From contig NW_017803379.1 of assembly GCF_001625305.1 (NCBI RefSeq), positions 3,126,704 to 3,190,703 of the forward strand: DNA of 64,000 nt, read 5' to 3'. Positions 34,201 to 44,664 of the stretch are shown piece after piece. The notes under the pieces were generated by a model. The model was not told the origin of the DNA, did not search any database, and saw only the letters and a list, made by a program, of their open reading frames with translations. Origin of the DNA: Branchiostoma belcheri. Its lineage: Eukaryota; Chordata; Leptocardii; Amphioxiformes; Branchiostomatidae. A program made the position numbers and the translations under genes. How positions within the stretch are numbered: position 1 is the first letter of the stretch; the number at the start of each line of letters is the position of its first letter.

Positions 34201-34308
34201 GACTGCGCCGATGACGGCTAGAACAATCGAGGCCCAGCCCAGCTTGCGGATTAAAGGTCCATTGTACTTACAGCGTCCGTCACAACAACCTCCCTTGCAG
34301 CAGCACAT
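31296..34308 (-). CDS. MS4A/CD20-like four-TM protein, gene B (short tail)
   Basis: Five coding exons close to 220 residues: 34308-34114, 33925-33866, 33400-33222, 31854-31677, 31346-31296. Exon order, phases and the SAPIWGGAF motif match gene A. It starts MCCCKGGCCDGRC. TM3 is in exon 3, TM4 in exon 4 (LQLILGLVETLLMLI), followed by a cysteine-rich turn. Exon 5 reads TQAMTYQPGQPALQQI and stops at TAG (31298-31296), so the repeat tail and PPPY of gene A are absent. The stop is not a lone mutation: gene C ends identically. The sequence after the stop is a TATCCAGAA-type repeat. A putative 5' UTR exon ends at 34840. An 824-bp MITE sits in intron 3. Confidence 0.83.
31540..31625. repeat. F2 MITE remnant in gene B intron 4
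   Basis: Contains CCTGAAGAAGATGGCTAAAA, TGTAAAAACTCACAGGTTGT and AAAAGAACATTCTTATACAG. The same intron of gene A (27500-27566) and of gene C (36640-36760) holds a related remnant, so the insertion predates the tandem duplications. Confidence 0.6.
31996..33060 (+). repeat. Dispersed repeat R1, split by a MITE
   Basis: The left part (31996-32134) and right part (32959-33060) together match the uninterrupted copy at 4117-4345. The join lies at GAGCTATGGAACG. This fixes the boundaries of the inserted element. Confidence 0.75.
32135..32958. mobile_element. 824-bp Mutator-like MITE
   Basis: Terminal inverted repeats begin GCAAGG or GCAAAA and share GTACCGAAGTAACGGGTTCC exactly. Both flanks carry TATGGAACG (32126-32134, 32959-32967), a nine-base target duplication as made by Mutator/MuDR-type transposases. 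The interior has tandem and inverted blocks built on GAGGCCGTTCACCACTGGAT and GGCACTCG. It has no open frame for a transposase. It is inserted in repeat R1 within intron 3 of gene B. Confidence 0.85.
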
Positions 34309-34839
34309 GGCTGTGTAAGGAGAATATCATATATCAGGACGGAAAGAACACAATGTACATGTGGCTGCATGTTAAAAAAACACAACACAAAAAGCTGCGA
34401 AACGTAGCCTGGGTGCCATGCGTTTTGTACTCGCCTTGCGGTTAGGGGTAGCAAGTGCAAGGAGCCCCGGGATTACAAAACGGATGGCAGCCAGGCTAGG
34501 GGCCAAAAATGAAAGTGAAAGTAATTCTTAAATGACGTTTCACTATTCAGGTTGAAGCGACCAATGCTGATTTGCCAGCTGACGACTTCATGAATTTTAA
34601 CCTCCCAATTTTGATCATCACGAAAGCACTGGTCTTGCAGAACAGATGTGATCAAGACACTTCAAGAATGTTTAAGCGTTGTGCAGTCCTTGCGAACGGT
34701 TGAGTTATCATCACTGATGATGACGTAACGTTTTACTTGCAGATTCTGATTTTGATTTAAAAGGGAAGGAAGATCCACGGAAATCTTGAAGATGTTTAAT
34801 ATGACAACCACGTCTGGAAGTTTAAAAACAGAATCTTAC

Positions 34840-34910
34840 CTGGTCGGTCCAAACTAGCCTGTGGAGTCGAAGGTAAGTCTTTAAGAGCAGGTCCTTTGTT
34901 ACACCAAGGA
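34840..34910 (-). other. Putative 5' UTR exon of gene B
   Basis: The exon ends GGACCGACCAG before a GTAAGA donor at 34839. The partner acceptor CTCCTTACACAG lies two bases before the ATG at 34308. The right limit is approximate. Confidence 0.45.
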
Positions 34911-35589
34911 CGTTACACACTGTGACTAGTCAAGGTCGCATAACGTATTTACAAGTAGTTCGGGCACAAAGTAGTCCTGCACAATAGTTAAGAAAGCTGC
35001 AGAGGTTCTTGTGTGCACGGCAGCAGGATGAGAACTGTACTGAATGGTAGACTGGAATGTGCCAGGTGTGACACTGTATAAGTTGAATTATATGATGTTT
35101 GTTCGGCCGTAGCTTGTAGGTTGGCGGCTAGATACCGTTACCTGCCTCACACAACTGTGCGTTGGCGGTAACATGATACGTACCCCGTAGCGCCATACAA
35201 AAGAGGGCTAACTCTACAAGGGAACTTGATTTTCTCATGGTTGGTAGATTGTACTCTGAATCCAAGCTGCAAGCATACACATTCAATTATTCTATCTGCA
35301 TCTTAAAGTCTGACGCGTTGAACCTCCTAAATTTCATTTCCTTAACCTTGCGGATCCATACTGCCTTTTGCTACCCCAAACAAAACGGCAGGACCTATGC
35401 ATTATCGATTGTATTATGTATAGCCTTCTCTACGTGACATCCTATCCCAGATGTATCGGCATGCCTTTGTAAGGCTACTTCGTTTTCTGTGTGACTTACT
35501 CAACAACACCAGACGTAAAAGCGTATTCACTCGATCTTATGCTTTTAATCATTCCATAAAACATTTGTCAGTAAATGTCAATCATGATG

Positions 35590-35850
35590 ACGATAACGAT
35601 CAATAAACTACAAAGATCACATGTGCAAAGTGCATAGTGTTTACCTAGCCGCTTGGTCTAGTCTCTTACTCGAACTCATTCATATACTAGTACATGGTGA
35701 CCATTTCTTCTGCTCTGTCCTGCTACATAATGTAATCCAACACCACAGTGTTCCTGCTACAGCACGAGTTACCATGGTGACAGAACAGGAAGAGAAAGAA
35801 GAAGAGGAAGTAGAAAAAAGGAAGAAGAAGAAAACGAAATGCTTTCCTTC
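35590..35850. repeat. Dispersed repeat R2, gene B flank
   Basis: Holds TGTAATCCAACACCACAGTG and the perfect X-box GTTACCATGGTGAC (35768-35781), followed by a purine-rich GAAGAAGAGGAAG tract. Confidence 0.65.
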
Positions 35851-36087
35851 TGCGAAGGTAAACATACATAACAAGCAATGTCATTAATATAAGTGTGCGT
35901 GGCTTTAAAATTCATTTTAAGCGATCGACATGCTGCTTATCTGATTGACACGAGGCACAAATATTATGTGTTGTCATTTGGCCGAATCATATCCTGAACC
36001 GTAACTTTACACTAAGATTTTTAACGGTACTGCAGTGTTAGGGTTAGGATGAGCTGCGTGAGGTTCTGGATAGTTCCCAGATTGCAC

Positions 36088-38151
36088 CTAGATCTGTTGG
36101 AGTGCAGGTTGACCAGGCTGGTAGGTCATGGCTTGAGTCTGAAAAATACGTATACAAGAACAAAGCTGACAGATGTAGAACATCACTAGTACTAAGTGTT
36201 CTTCACTGTTCAGATTATGGGTTATATGAAATATACAGAAGTTGACCGTCTGTCACCGTCTTCGGGGAAACAGCGGGTTCTACTAGGTGTCCCTGGTGCA
36301 GTGTTACAAATGCCAAACACGAAGTAGAAAGGTAACATGTACATTTGCAAAGCAAATGTATAATGTTTAACTTTATATGTTCTAGTTTACCAAACTACTG
36401 CTATGTTTATTACTCAAACACATTTATATATAATACTAGTATATGGTGACCAGCCCCTCCAGCTCTGTCTTGCTACAAAATGTAACCCAACACCACAGGG
36501 TGTTGCTACATCACTAGTTACCATGGTGACAGACGTCTGGACCAGATCATTGAACTTTATTTGTTTGGAGAAGAGGAAAAAGAGGAAGAAACTGAGCAAT
36601 ACGTTTTCCTTCCGCGAAGGTAAACATAACTACCGCATTTTTGTATTACTGCAGCAGCGATACCCAGCTACAGTACGAAACACTGTTGTCCTGAAGGTGA
36701 CAGATGGTAAAAAAAGTTGTTGAATAAAGAACGTTCTTATACAGTCACTTGCCAACCTGGTGAACTACTAGTAAGTTATTCACAATCATTGACATAATGC
36801 CTACCGGAGGCTGTTGTGTTCCCTTGCAGCAGGTCCTACATGTTCCACAGCAGGTCTTGATGCTCACAATAAACATCAGAACTGTCTCTGTCAGGCCCAG
36901 GATCAGCTGCAGAGCAAAGAGGGCTCTGATCCCTCCACAGTCAATACTGCGCCAGTTGGGAAATATGTCGTACCTGTAGAACCGAATAACAAGAAATCAG
37001 AGATTTTTTTTTGGTATCTGCGAATGTTTGGAACTGTACTATAATCATATAATCCTGAAAAGATACATCTAAATCTAATAGGTCTCCACTGATGATACAC
37101 TTCTGTATATCTCAACTGTACAATGCACCTAGGTTGCTGCACACAGCTTCCAAAGTGGCTGATATATGGAATCCGGCGGATAAATGGACGTTGCATTTAA
37201 AACAAGTGCCGTGCACATACTTACCAGTAATCTGATAACCCACTACAGTTATCAAATTCATCGGGATCACATGGTCCCAGCACAAACGAATCACATCCAT
37301 GGCAGTCAAAGACTAGTCCCGTGGATGCGATGATCCAACTCGCCATGGCAAATAAGATACCAAAGATGCTCATCACCAGAAGTGCAATCCTCTGTTAGGT
37401 GGGACAGGTAAGAAAACAAAACATGTTAAACGTTTCTTGACTTCAAATTTTCAATACTTGTACATTAAATATTTTCCAATAGATGACTCATGTGCATATT
37501 TGTATGACCTATAAGGGAGAACCGAAATCGGTGCAAATATTTGGAATAGACCATGAATTTTCATAATGCACTTCCAATAGCCAGAAATGTACTAACAATC
37601 TCATTCTGGTGACATTCTGGCTGTAGTGTGAAGGGTTACTCACCAGACGGGCATTATCAGGTTTATTCCCTGCACAGATAGCCAAGGCTCCAACAAGTAC
37701 GATCTGGAAAAACAGCACATGGGAAGCATCACATCATTATACCTTTGATGATCACTTGAATTTGGTGACAGTGACCGATTTTTACAAATATATCCTTGTA
37801 TCAATCCAGCTGTACAGGTTTAATCAGGTGTTATCAATATCACATGGGATGAAACTAAATAGCTGAAAAGTAACTTAGCAGGTACATGTATAGATAATGC
37901 CTAGGTCTAGTTACTTTAAAGCAGCAAATAGACAAAAAAATGGCCGTCAAACTTACGAAGGATCCTCCCCAAATAGGAGCATTGATTTGATGCATGATAG
38001 CGAAGGGGTATCCTCCGTACACCTCATCGGCTACCATATACAGGATGAACCCAATGACGGCTAGAACAATCGAGGCCCATCCGAGGTTGAGGATACTTGT
38101 CCCCTTGTGCTCACAGCCTCCGCCGCAACAGCCTACCTCACCGCAACACAT
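36088..38151 (-). CDS. MS4A/CD20-like four-TM protein, gene C (short tail)
   Basis: Five coding exons close to 213 residues: 38151-37957, 37703-37644, 37391-37225, 36973-36805, 36138-36088. All junctions are GT-AG with phases as in A and B. Exon 1 starts MCCGEVGCCGGGCEHKG and contains NAPIWGGSF in place of SAPIWGGAF. The TM3-TM4 loop carries several cysteines (CHGCDSF, GPCDPDEF). Exon 4 is nearly identical to that of gene A. Exon 5 is residue-for-residue the same as in gene B and ends at the same TAG. A putative 5' UTR exon ends at ~38470 (GGATTCCAG then GTATGT). B and C probably descend from one short-tailed ancestor, with exon 4 of C later drawn toward A by conversion, or with B diverging faster. 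Confidence 0.83.
36325..36620. repeat. Dispersed repeat R2 inside gene C intron 4
   Basis: About 300 bp from TAGAAAGGTAACATGTAC to a GAAGAGGAAAAAGAGG tract, with the perfect X-box GTTACCATGGTGAC at 36517-36530. Being within an intron, it shows the family is a mobile or duplicated repeat, not only a promoter block. Confidence 0.65.
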
Positions 38152-38469
38152 GGCTGTACAGGAAGGAAGGAAAGAGCACAATGTACTCATGGCCTTTATA
38201 CCCTAAAAAAAAAAAAACCATAAAAATTGGCAAACTACGGAACCATTATAAACGCTATTTTGGGAAATGATAATTTAGCCGAAAGTAAACTAAACAATTC
38301 TACGTATAATCAAGAACTGAACAGTCAAGGGTTTGCTAGAGTTACAGATGTACGAGTTGCAATGTGTCTAGCTACAATGTTAAAGGATGCATGGATACTA
38401 AGTGAGATACTACAAGCTGTACAATCTACTACAATCTACAGAGAGCTATAACTACACGTGACACATACC

Positions 38470-38500
38470 TGGAATCCGAGGTCTCGACTTACTTCTAGGA
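38470..38500 (-). other. Putative 5' UTR exon of gene C
   Basis: An exon ending CTCGGATTCCAG before GTATGTG at ~38469 would splice to the acceptor TTCCTGTACAG at 38155-38154, just before the ATG. The right limit is unknown. Confidence 0.45.
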
Positions 38501-38671
38501 CAAATATGTATCTTCTAATCTCACTTCTTATAACGATAGCTACTCTCTGATTGGCTACTCTCACTAGCCAATCGAGGCTTATCTATCAAACTTATTTATT
38601 TAAGCCCCTCCTCGCCTTGTAAATGTTCTAAATACACGCTGTGTTCTGCTATTTCAATCAAAGCGCAGGAG

Positions 38672-38689
38672 GTGCATTGTGGGTATTTG
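38672..38689 (-). promoter_or_regulatory. Staf/ZNF143-like site upstream of gene C
   Basis: Reads TACCCACAATGCACCTCC on the gene's strand, 16 of 18 matches to the consensus as I recall it. It is ~200 bp upstream of the 5' UTR donor. A nearby AAGCGTATTCACTC and TTTTAATCATTCC block is also shared with the flanks of A and B. Confidence 0.45.
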
Positions 38690-38789
38690 TATACGCTACG
38701 TGACTCAATGAATAACACAAGAAATAACAAGCGTATTAAAAGCGTATTCACTCTGATGATTTTAATCATTCCAAAAACACGCACATCAG

Positions 38790-38900
38790 CACATGTTACC
38801 ATGGTGACAGAAGAGGAAGAGGAAGAAGAAGAGGAAGAAGAAAGAGCAGTGCAACGGTAAACATAATTTTGATAGGCAATATTATTCATATAAATGTGGC
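38790..38900. repeat. Dispersed repeat R2, gene C flank (partial)
   Basis: Perfect X-box GTTACCATGGTGAC at 38795-38808 followed by a purine tract and CGGTAAACATAATTTTGATA. The left half of the repeat is missing. Confidence 0.55.
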
Positions 38901-39439
38901 TTTCTTGATTACAGGCAATGCACAGCATAACAGACACCGATTATTTCAAACTTCAAACGGTTAGTAACACTGCATCCTCGTCACTTCTACAATTGAAAGT
39001 ATTATAGGTAGACAAGTAACACAACTTTTCACAAAGACAGCGGATTCGGATACAATCAGTATCAACAAACTTGAGTAACACTAACGTTACACTCTTAAAG
39101 CTCAAAGAGAGCTATGCAAGTTTGTAAGCATTGAACATACATGTTGGCTAGTTCTGAGTAAAAAAATAACAACATGTACAACATCACAAAGGGAACTAAT
39201 TAATGCAGAATACTTGTATATATATATATATGCGCAGCTTTGCTTGAACCACAGTTCACCGTGCAACAGTTGGGAGACAACTTTAAGTAAATGCGATCTC
39301 TATGGCACCTGTTTTGTCTCCGTGTCCATTGTATCATGTGTAAAATTCAAAATAAACAAATAAACAAAACATCGACTTCAAATCCATGCTAATCAACTTG
39401 AGGCACATATGTGTTGTACCATATCCAGATCTCAGCTAT

Positions 39440-39750
39440 TAGCTTTTAGTAAAACGTGTTTGGGTTAGGATCAGTTGCGTACGAGTCTGGATAGTCTCCT
39501 CGTATCCAAGAGTGCAAATTTGCCCCGGTTTTGCGTACGTGCGGACTATCCAGAACCTTGGCTTAGCACGGTTCTGTATTAAAAGCACGGTTCTGCATAC
39601 AAAAGGCTGTGTTGTATCAAGAACCGTGTATGTGGCAAATCTACGTTCTTGGGTACGCGGAGACTATTCCGAAATGTGTCTGATCCTACCCCTAACCCAT
39701 TCAGGCATAGAACTAGATAGGCACGATTCTGGATGCGACAGGCCGCATCA
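39440..39750 (+). repeat. TATCCAGAA-type dispersed repeat, copy 2
   Basis: Matches the reverse complement of 40-265 across GACTATCCAGAACC, GCACGGTTCTG and CCATTCAGGCATAGAACTAG. It lies just past the stop of gene D and probably in its 3' UTR. Confidence 0.7.
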
Positions 39751-39771
39751 GCAGACTGTATATTTGCTGCT

Positions 39772-40639
39772 TCAGATGGTTGACTGTGTGTTGACCACCA
39801 CGGCAGGGTTGATCGGTCCGCTGGCGTACGTGTAGGCAGGTGGGGCTACCGGGTGTACAGGCTGCATAACAACCGGCTGTGGACCGCCGCCAACGTAGGT
39901 CACGCCTGCTGTATGCATGGGGTAGCCGCCTGGGGAGACATATGTAACTTATGAGCATAAACTATATAAGTACATAGCATAAAATGTATGAGGTGCAAGT
40001 TACAAACGCGTATGCGTATGCGTAACTACTCAAATTCACCTCATGTTTTCAAAAACATAATACGCGCATATAGTTAATAATAGCTGCTGGCATTTGAGAT
40101 ATGTTGGTAAATAGGTTTAACATATCATATCACTTCCATTACGAAATTTTGTGTGTCTTTATTTCTTACCTGTTGTGTTGTGCATGATGACCACGCCCCC
40201 TGGCGCTTGCATTGGAGCTGCATGGTGGTAGATCACCGTCTACGGAAACAAACCGTTAAATTTCATCACATTTTTCAATAATAATGAAAAGTAGTGGATG
40301 CTACTCGAAACGACTGATAGTTTTTAAAATCTCTCTCTCTGTATATATCCAGTTGTTTGAGGAACTACTAGTATTTCCTTGTGTATCTCATTACCTGGAT
40401 GTCTAACCTTCATTGACGTAACGTGTCATTTATTGACATCTATATTAGGTATGAAGAGTGACGTACCCCCGGCTGGACGTCGTTAGAGGAACACATGCCG
40501 ACACAGCAGAGGATGGAGGTGACGAATCCCAGAACCATCTCTGTAAACCCCAGGAGGATGTTCACACCGTGGAGAGCCTGCATGGCGCTGCACCTGCTAG
40601 TAGCGGTGTAGCTGTAGGTNNNNNNNNNNNNNNNNNNNN

Positions 40640-40694
<55 letters not shown>

Positions 40695-41204
40695 ATATCC
40701 AGTTGTTTGAGGAACTATTTTCTTGTGTATCTCATTACCTGGATGTCTAACCTTCATTGACGTAACGTGTCATTTATTAACGTGTTATTATTTATATCTA
40801 TATTAGGTATGAAGAGTGACGTACCCCCGGCTGGACGTCGTTAGATGAACACATGCCGACGCAGCAGAGGATGGAGGTGACGAATCCCAGAACCATCTCT
40901 GTAAACCCCAGGAGGATGTTCACACCGTGGAGAGCCTGCATGGCGCTGCACCTGCTAGTAGCGGTGTAGCTGTAGGTGTGGTAGGAAGAAGCATTGGTTC
41001 AATATGAACACACTCACACACGACACAAAACAATACAACTCAAACACACATAACTACACAGTGACTCATAAACAAGCACACACAAACACATTCATGTCCA
41101 CAGAGAAAAAGAGAAACACACACACACACAGGTACGTACATTGTGACACACAAACACAAGTAAACCGTGACACACAAACACACACTTACACACACACACA
41201 CACA

Positions 41205-41245
<41 letters not shown>

Positions 41246-42513
41246 ACAGAGAGAGAGAGAGAGAGAAACACACACAGAAACACACACACACACGCACACA
41301 CAGACACACACACACACAAACACACACTCAGACACACACAGAAACACACATGCACACACACAAAACGCACAGAAACGTGCATAACCTACCTATAAATCCC
41401 CACCAGGAGTAATTGCAGGATATTCCATCCACAGATATCCCAGAGGCCGCCACGGCCCAGCAGACCAGACACGCAATGATCACGCAGATACTGAGCGGTA
41501 AGAACGCCGCCATCTTCAGGAAAACAGGAAAGTTTTACGTAGTACATTTTGTCGTGCGTTGTAATTTGATAAATCGATAGTAAGTCTTAGGTCAGCCTTT
41601 ACACAGTTACTACACAAATCATTTTCGTTAGCTTCTCATTTAAGATACATAATGTGCAAAATATATCGCAGAAGTTTAAATTTCATGCTGACATTCGTAC
41701 ATTTGTGTTTACTTACCCAGCCTTTGCTTGTAGGGTTTTTGCCACTGAACACTCCAATGACGCCAGTAACGATGACCTGTAGTGAAATAACATGTCATGA
41801 CTGCAAAAAACATGAACGGATGTCACTGATGCACTTGATGCATCGATGATTTGATATTATTAAAAGTTTACAAGAATTGCACTGTCGGATTTACACCATT
41901 CTTATCATATAATCAACACGTGTAACCTTTTCCTGGCTTGTATAGTTTTAAACAAAGAAAGTCAAACGTTGGGTGTAAAACTAAACATACAGGTTCATAA
42001 TACATGTAGTAAAGCAACGGAAACTGGATTGGTTTGGCTCCGTGTCTCAGCCATTGTGACCGGCCAAAACTATCATGCAAGGAGCAGTCTAGGGAGGAAG
42101 AAAGAGGGGCAGGCAACGAAAAAGATTGATAACATCAGAGAAAGCATGACACTATCAGAAACAGAAAACTGAGAACTATGGAGAAAACTGGTTGTCAAAT
42201 CATCTGTGATACCCCAGTAGTTAGATAATTAAACCAAGGGTTAGATGAGATGAGATAGATTCAAAGCTGCCGGGAAAGAGATGAAATGTCCTTGAAATGT
42301 CTAAAGTGAGTTGATGTACTTTAGAAGGATTCTATACTATGTAGATCCACTCACGAGAACCCCGCTCCATATCGGCGCGCTGACTTGGTGCATGGTGAAG
42401 TACCCGTCTCGGATGAACGCTGCGTCCGCTGCGATCCCGAAGATGACGCTGAGGGACCCCAGCACGATAAACGTCCAGCCCAGACCCAGTACACACGAGC
42501 CGTTATACGACAT
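39772..42513 (-). CDS. MS4A/CD20-like four-TM protein, gene D (divergent)
   Basis: Six coding exons close to 239 residues: 42513-42355, 41776-41717, 41513-41386, 40969-40825, 40239-40170, 39929-39772. Exon sizes and phases follow gene A. The start [13 protein letters not shown] lacks the cysteine cluster of A to C. TM1-TM2 hold SAPIWSGVL, and TM4 ([18 protein letters not shown]) is clear. The tail reads [10 protein letters not shown], then glycine/valine/proline-rich sequence with a PPAY motif and ends NTQSTI. Exon 3 has two candidate donors; only the GTTATG one (after 41386) keeps frame, while the better-looking GTAGGT would not. A second copy of exon 4 at 40611-40467, left of the N gap, is treated as an assembly duplicate. 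The gene is older in the cluster than the A/B/C split. Confidence 0.8.
40330..40619. repeat. Duplicate of gene D exon 4 region beside the gap
   Basis: Matches 40680-40978, including exon 4 (40611-40467 against 40969-40825), with small indels in the intron. It ends at the 20-N gap. It looks like the other haplotype of the same locus. If real, gene D would have a duplicated TM4 exon. Confidence 0.8.
40620..40639. other. 20-N assembly gap
   Basis: Exactly 20 Ns between two overlapping contig ends, as at 17674-17693. Confidence 0.95.
40640..40691. repeat. (CT)n microsatellite
   Basis: About 25 CT units immediately after the gap. The duplicate on the other side has only about six, at 40331-40341. 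The length difference probably helped to break the assembly. Confidence 0.95.
41030..41372. repeat. (CA)n-rich microsatellite in gene D intron 3
   Basis: Long CA runs with a (GA)n segment near 41250-41266. Open frames on both strands here are repeat artefacts. Confidence 0.95.
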
Positions 42514-42724
42514 GGCTGCTGGACGTCTGCTGGAAGGACATGTGATCATGATGAAAGACCTTTATTGTACATTGTGCTCTTACAAGCTAAGGACAGGTCA
42601 TATTTAAACACTATACAAAATTTAAAGAGATATCTCACCATATATACATACTAATGTGTAGCTAAGAGCCACACCTCAAGCACCAGACTGTCAAGTACGT
42701 TAAGTAAAGATCCCACCACACGTA

Positions 42725-42870
42725 TCAAACAGAGTAGGGGGTCCTTCCCGGTGTGAGTGGTTCAGAACTTACAGTCTTGTCTCCCGGTTGAAAAGGTGAT
42801 AGTCACCTGTTATGTTAATCCTTCCAATATGTAGTAAATCTCGATAAATGATTATCTAAATCCTGGATCT
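42725..42870 (+). repeat. Dispersed repeat R3, copy near gene D
   Basis: Shares CTTCCCGGTGTGAGTGGTTC, CACCTGTTATGT and GTAAATCTCGATAA with 58680-58820. It is in the 5' flank of gene D. Confidence 0.65.
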
Positions 42871-43364
42871 TAGTCAGATTTTACGCTAATCACCTGTCTA
42901 CATTGTCCACCTGGTTATCTGAGAACACATGTACCTGTGGCCCATTTCTCACTGCGTCACATGTGATAACGTTATAAAATGGCCCCTTGGGCATCACTTC
43001 AGCCCATTTGAACCGGTACCCGGAGGTTAGCTTCAGCGTAGTGTATTTAGTAAATCATTAAACCGTGTTGCTCACCGTGTAGCAGCGCTCCTGTAACTAA
43101 CAAATGTTTCCGTCAGTCCACAGGTGGGAAAGAAAGATGGCGCCCGTGTTGTTCTCCCGACTTTCGTGACCTTTTACGTCACTCGTTCCTACGCTACGGT
43201 ACGTAGCTCAGGCTAAGCGAACCGTATCGGTAACGTGTCACTGAACGGGCTGACTACTCATGTGTGTCGCGATCGCATGTCAATAATCAGGGAACACACA
43301 CCTCCTTGTAACGCTATAACCTCCCTCTTGTGTATTTACGGACTACTGTTTACAGAGAAGCCAC

Positions 43365-43409
43365 CATGTATTTTACTTTGCGAAGCCTCGGTGATAACAG
43401 GGCGTTTAA
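43365..43409 (+). CDS. Possible first coding exon of an unknown plus-strand gene
   Basis: A perfect Kozak context (GCCACCATGT) opens a 15-codon frame, MYFTLRSLGDNRAFK, followed directly by a GTAAAG donor. No partner exon was identified, and the peptide matches no family I know. The nearest minus-strand gene (D) starts ~850 bp away in the opposite direction, so a divergent promoter is conceivable. Chance is a real alternative. Confidence 0.2.
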
Positions 43410-44495
43410 GGTAAAGAAAGACCTTGAAAAATTTTTGGTGATCTGCAAACGACCTTCAGAACTTTGGTTGAGTTCTAAAGCAGTCGTTTTCAATCAAGGT
43501 GATCGTGATGTACATGTTAAAATTTCCATACAGTTTCTTATTCGAGAAACTTTCTAAGCAGAAAGCAAGGATTGCAATGGGACTCTAATAGATGCTCACT
43601 GATTACAAAACTCACTTCCTAACATTGACATGTTTTCTGTAACAAAAAAAGCCATTACAAGTAGCGGGTTTACTTAGCAAAGCATATGGTGTTGTTAACA
43701 CTGTGAAAGCCGTCGTGAGCCGTGTTGACATATAACGTTACTGTTGACGCTTGACCTCAGAAGTTGGAAAAAGGATAGGTAGAAATAGAGATTTAAAGTA
43801 CTCTTGAACTCAGATCTAAAACTTTAAATTTGAGAAGACAGATTCGAATCATTTTTGACTCGACATGTTTCTCTTCCGTACTCTAAAGAATGAAGAACTC
43901 AGTTAAGACACGAATTATTTACACTCTAACTAAGCTTTAAAATTGACATGACAGATTGGAATGACTTTAATGCATAAGTTTAACTTGACATGCAGGACAC
44001 GCATAGGAATCTGAATAGATAATTCCCTGATGTGTAGCGATGTGATGCGGTGATTTCCATGGGGATGTCATTAGTTGTGTATTTGTCATTAGGTGTGAAT
44101 GTTATCGGCTTTGTTGACGTGACTTCATTCCCTTGACTGTCTCATTTTCATACAACAATTAGAGATCGTTATCAGCTACAGGAGAGCCAGAGCTAATCTG
44201 TCATTAGAAATGTAACAAAGGCCAGGATATTGTGTACTTTAAACCGGTTGATCAACTATATCTTCGTTTTTTTTGCTACAAGATGGCGTCATAGCAAGTA
44301 TGCAATCTGTGACGGTGAGTTGCAAAAAAGTTTTCAGATGTCAGTGTGAAAGACAAACGACGTAAGGTTGACCAGCTGTCTAAGTGTGGTGATAGGCCTA
44401 TGTCTTTGGGATGTACATGTTTGTATTTGTCAGTAACAGTTAGTGTACATGTATTGTATGTACCACATTTAGTCTGGCCAGTAGCCTAGCTAGTA
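43410..44495. other. Non-coding stretch right of the MS4A-like cluster
   Basis: No coding exon is supported. An AAGATGGCGTC followed by a GTGAGT donor near 44281-44320 is open for only a few codons. Confidence 0.4.
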
Positions 44496-44664
44496 GTAAT
44501 CTCCAAGCAGACCTTTCAGAGGCTGCAAAGACAGTATCAACTTTTTTGCCAGGCGGTATACATTTGATAGGTAGTTACCCTTTGCCAAGATACCATTACA
44601 AAAAAAGAGAGCAGAAAAACACGCCAAAAATAATCCGAAGCCCAAACCTCTGCTTGGAGAGTAC
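44496..44664. repeat. MITE family F3, copy 2
   Basis: Ends GTAATCTCCAAGCAGACC and CTCTGCTTGGAGAGTAC form imperfect terminal inverted repeats. No coding sequence. Confidence 0.6.

Noticed and set aside
41004-41384. 126-codon TH-repeat frame and its antisense cysteine/valine frames
   Set aside because: They are translations of a CA microsatellite within an intron; the same applies to 27136-27575.
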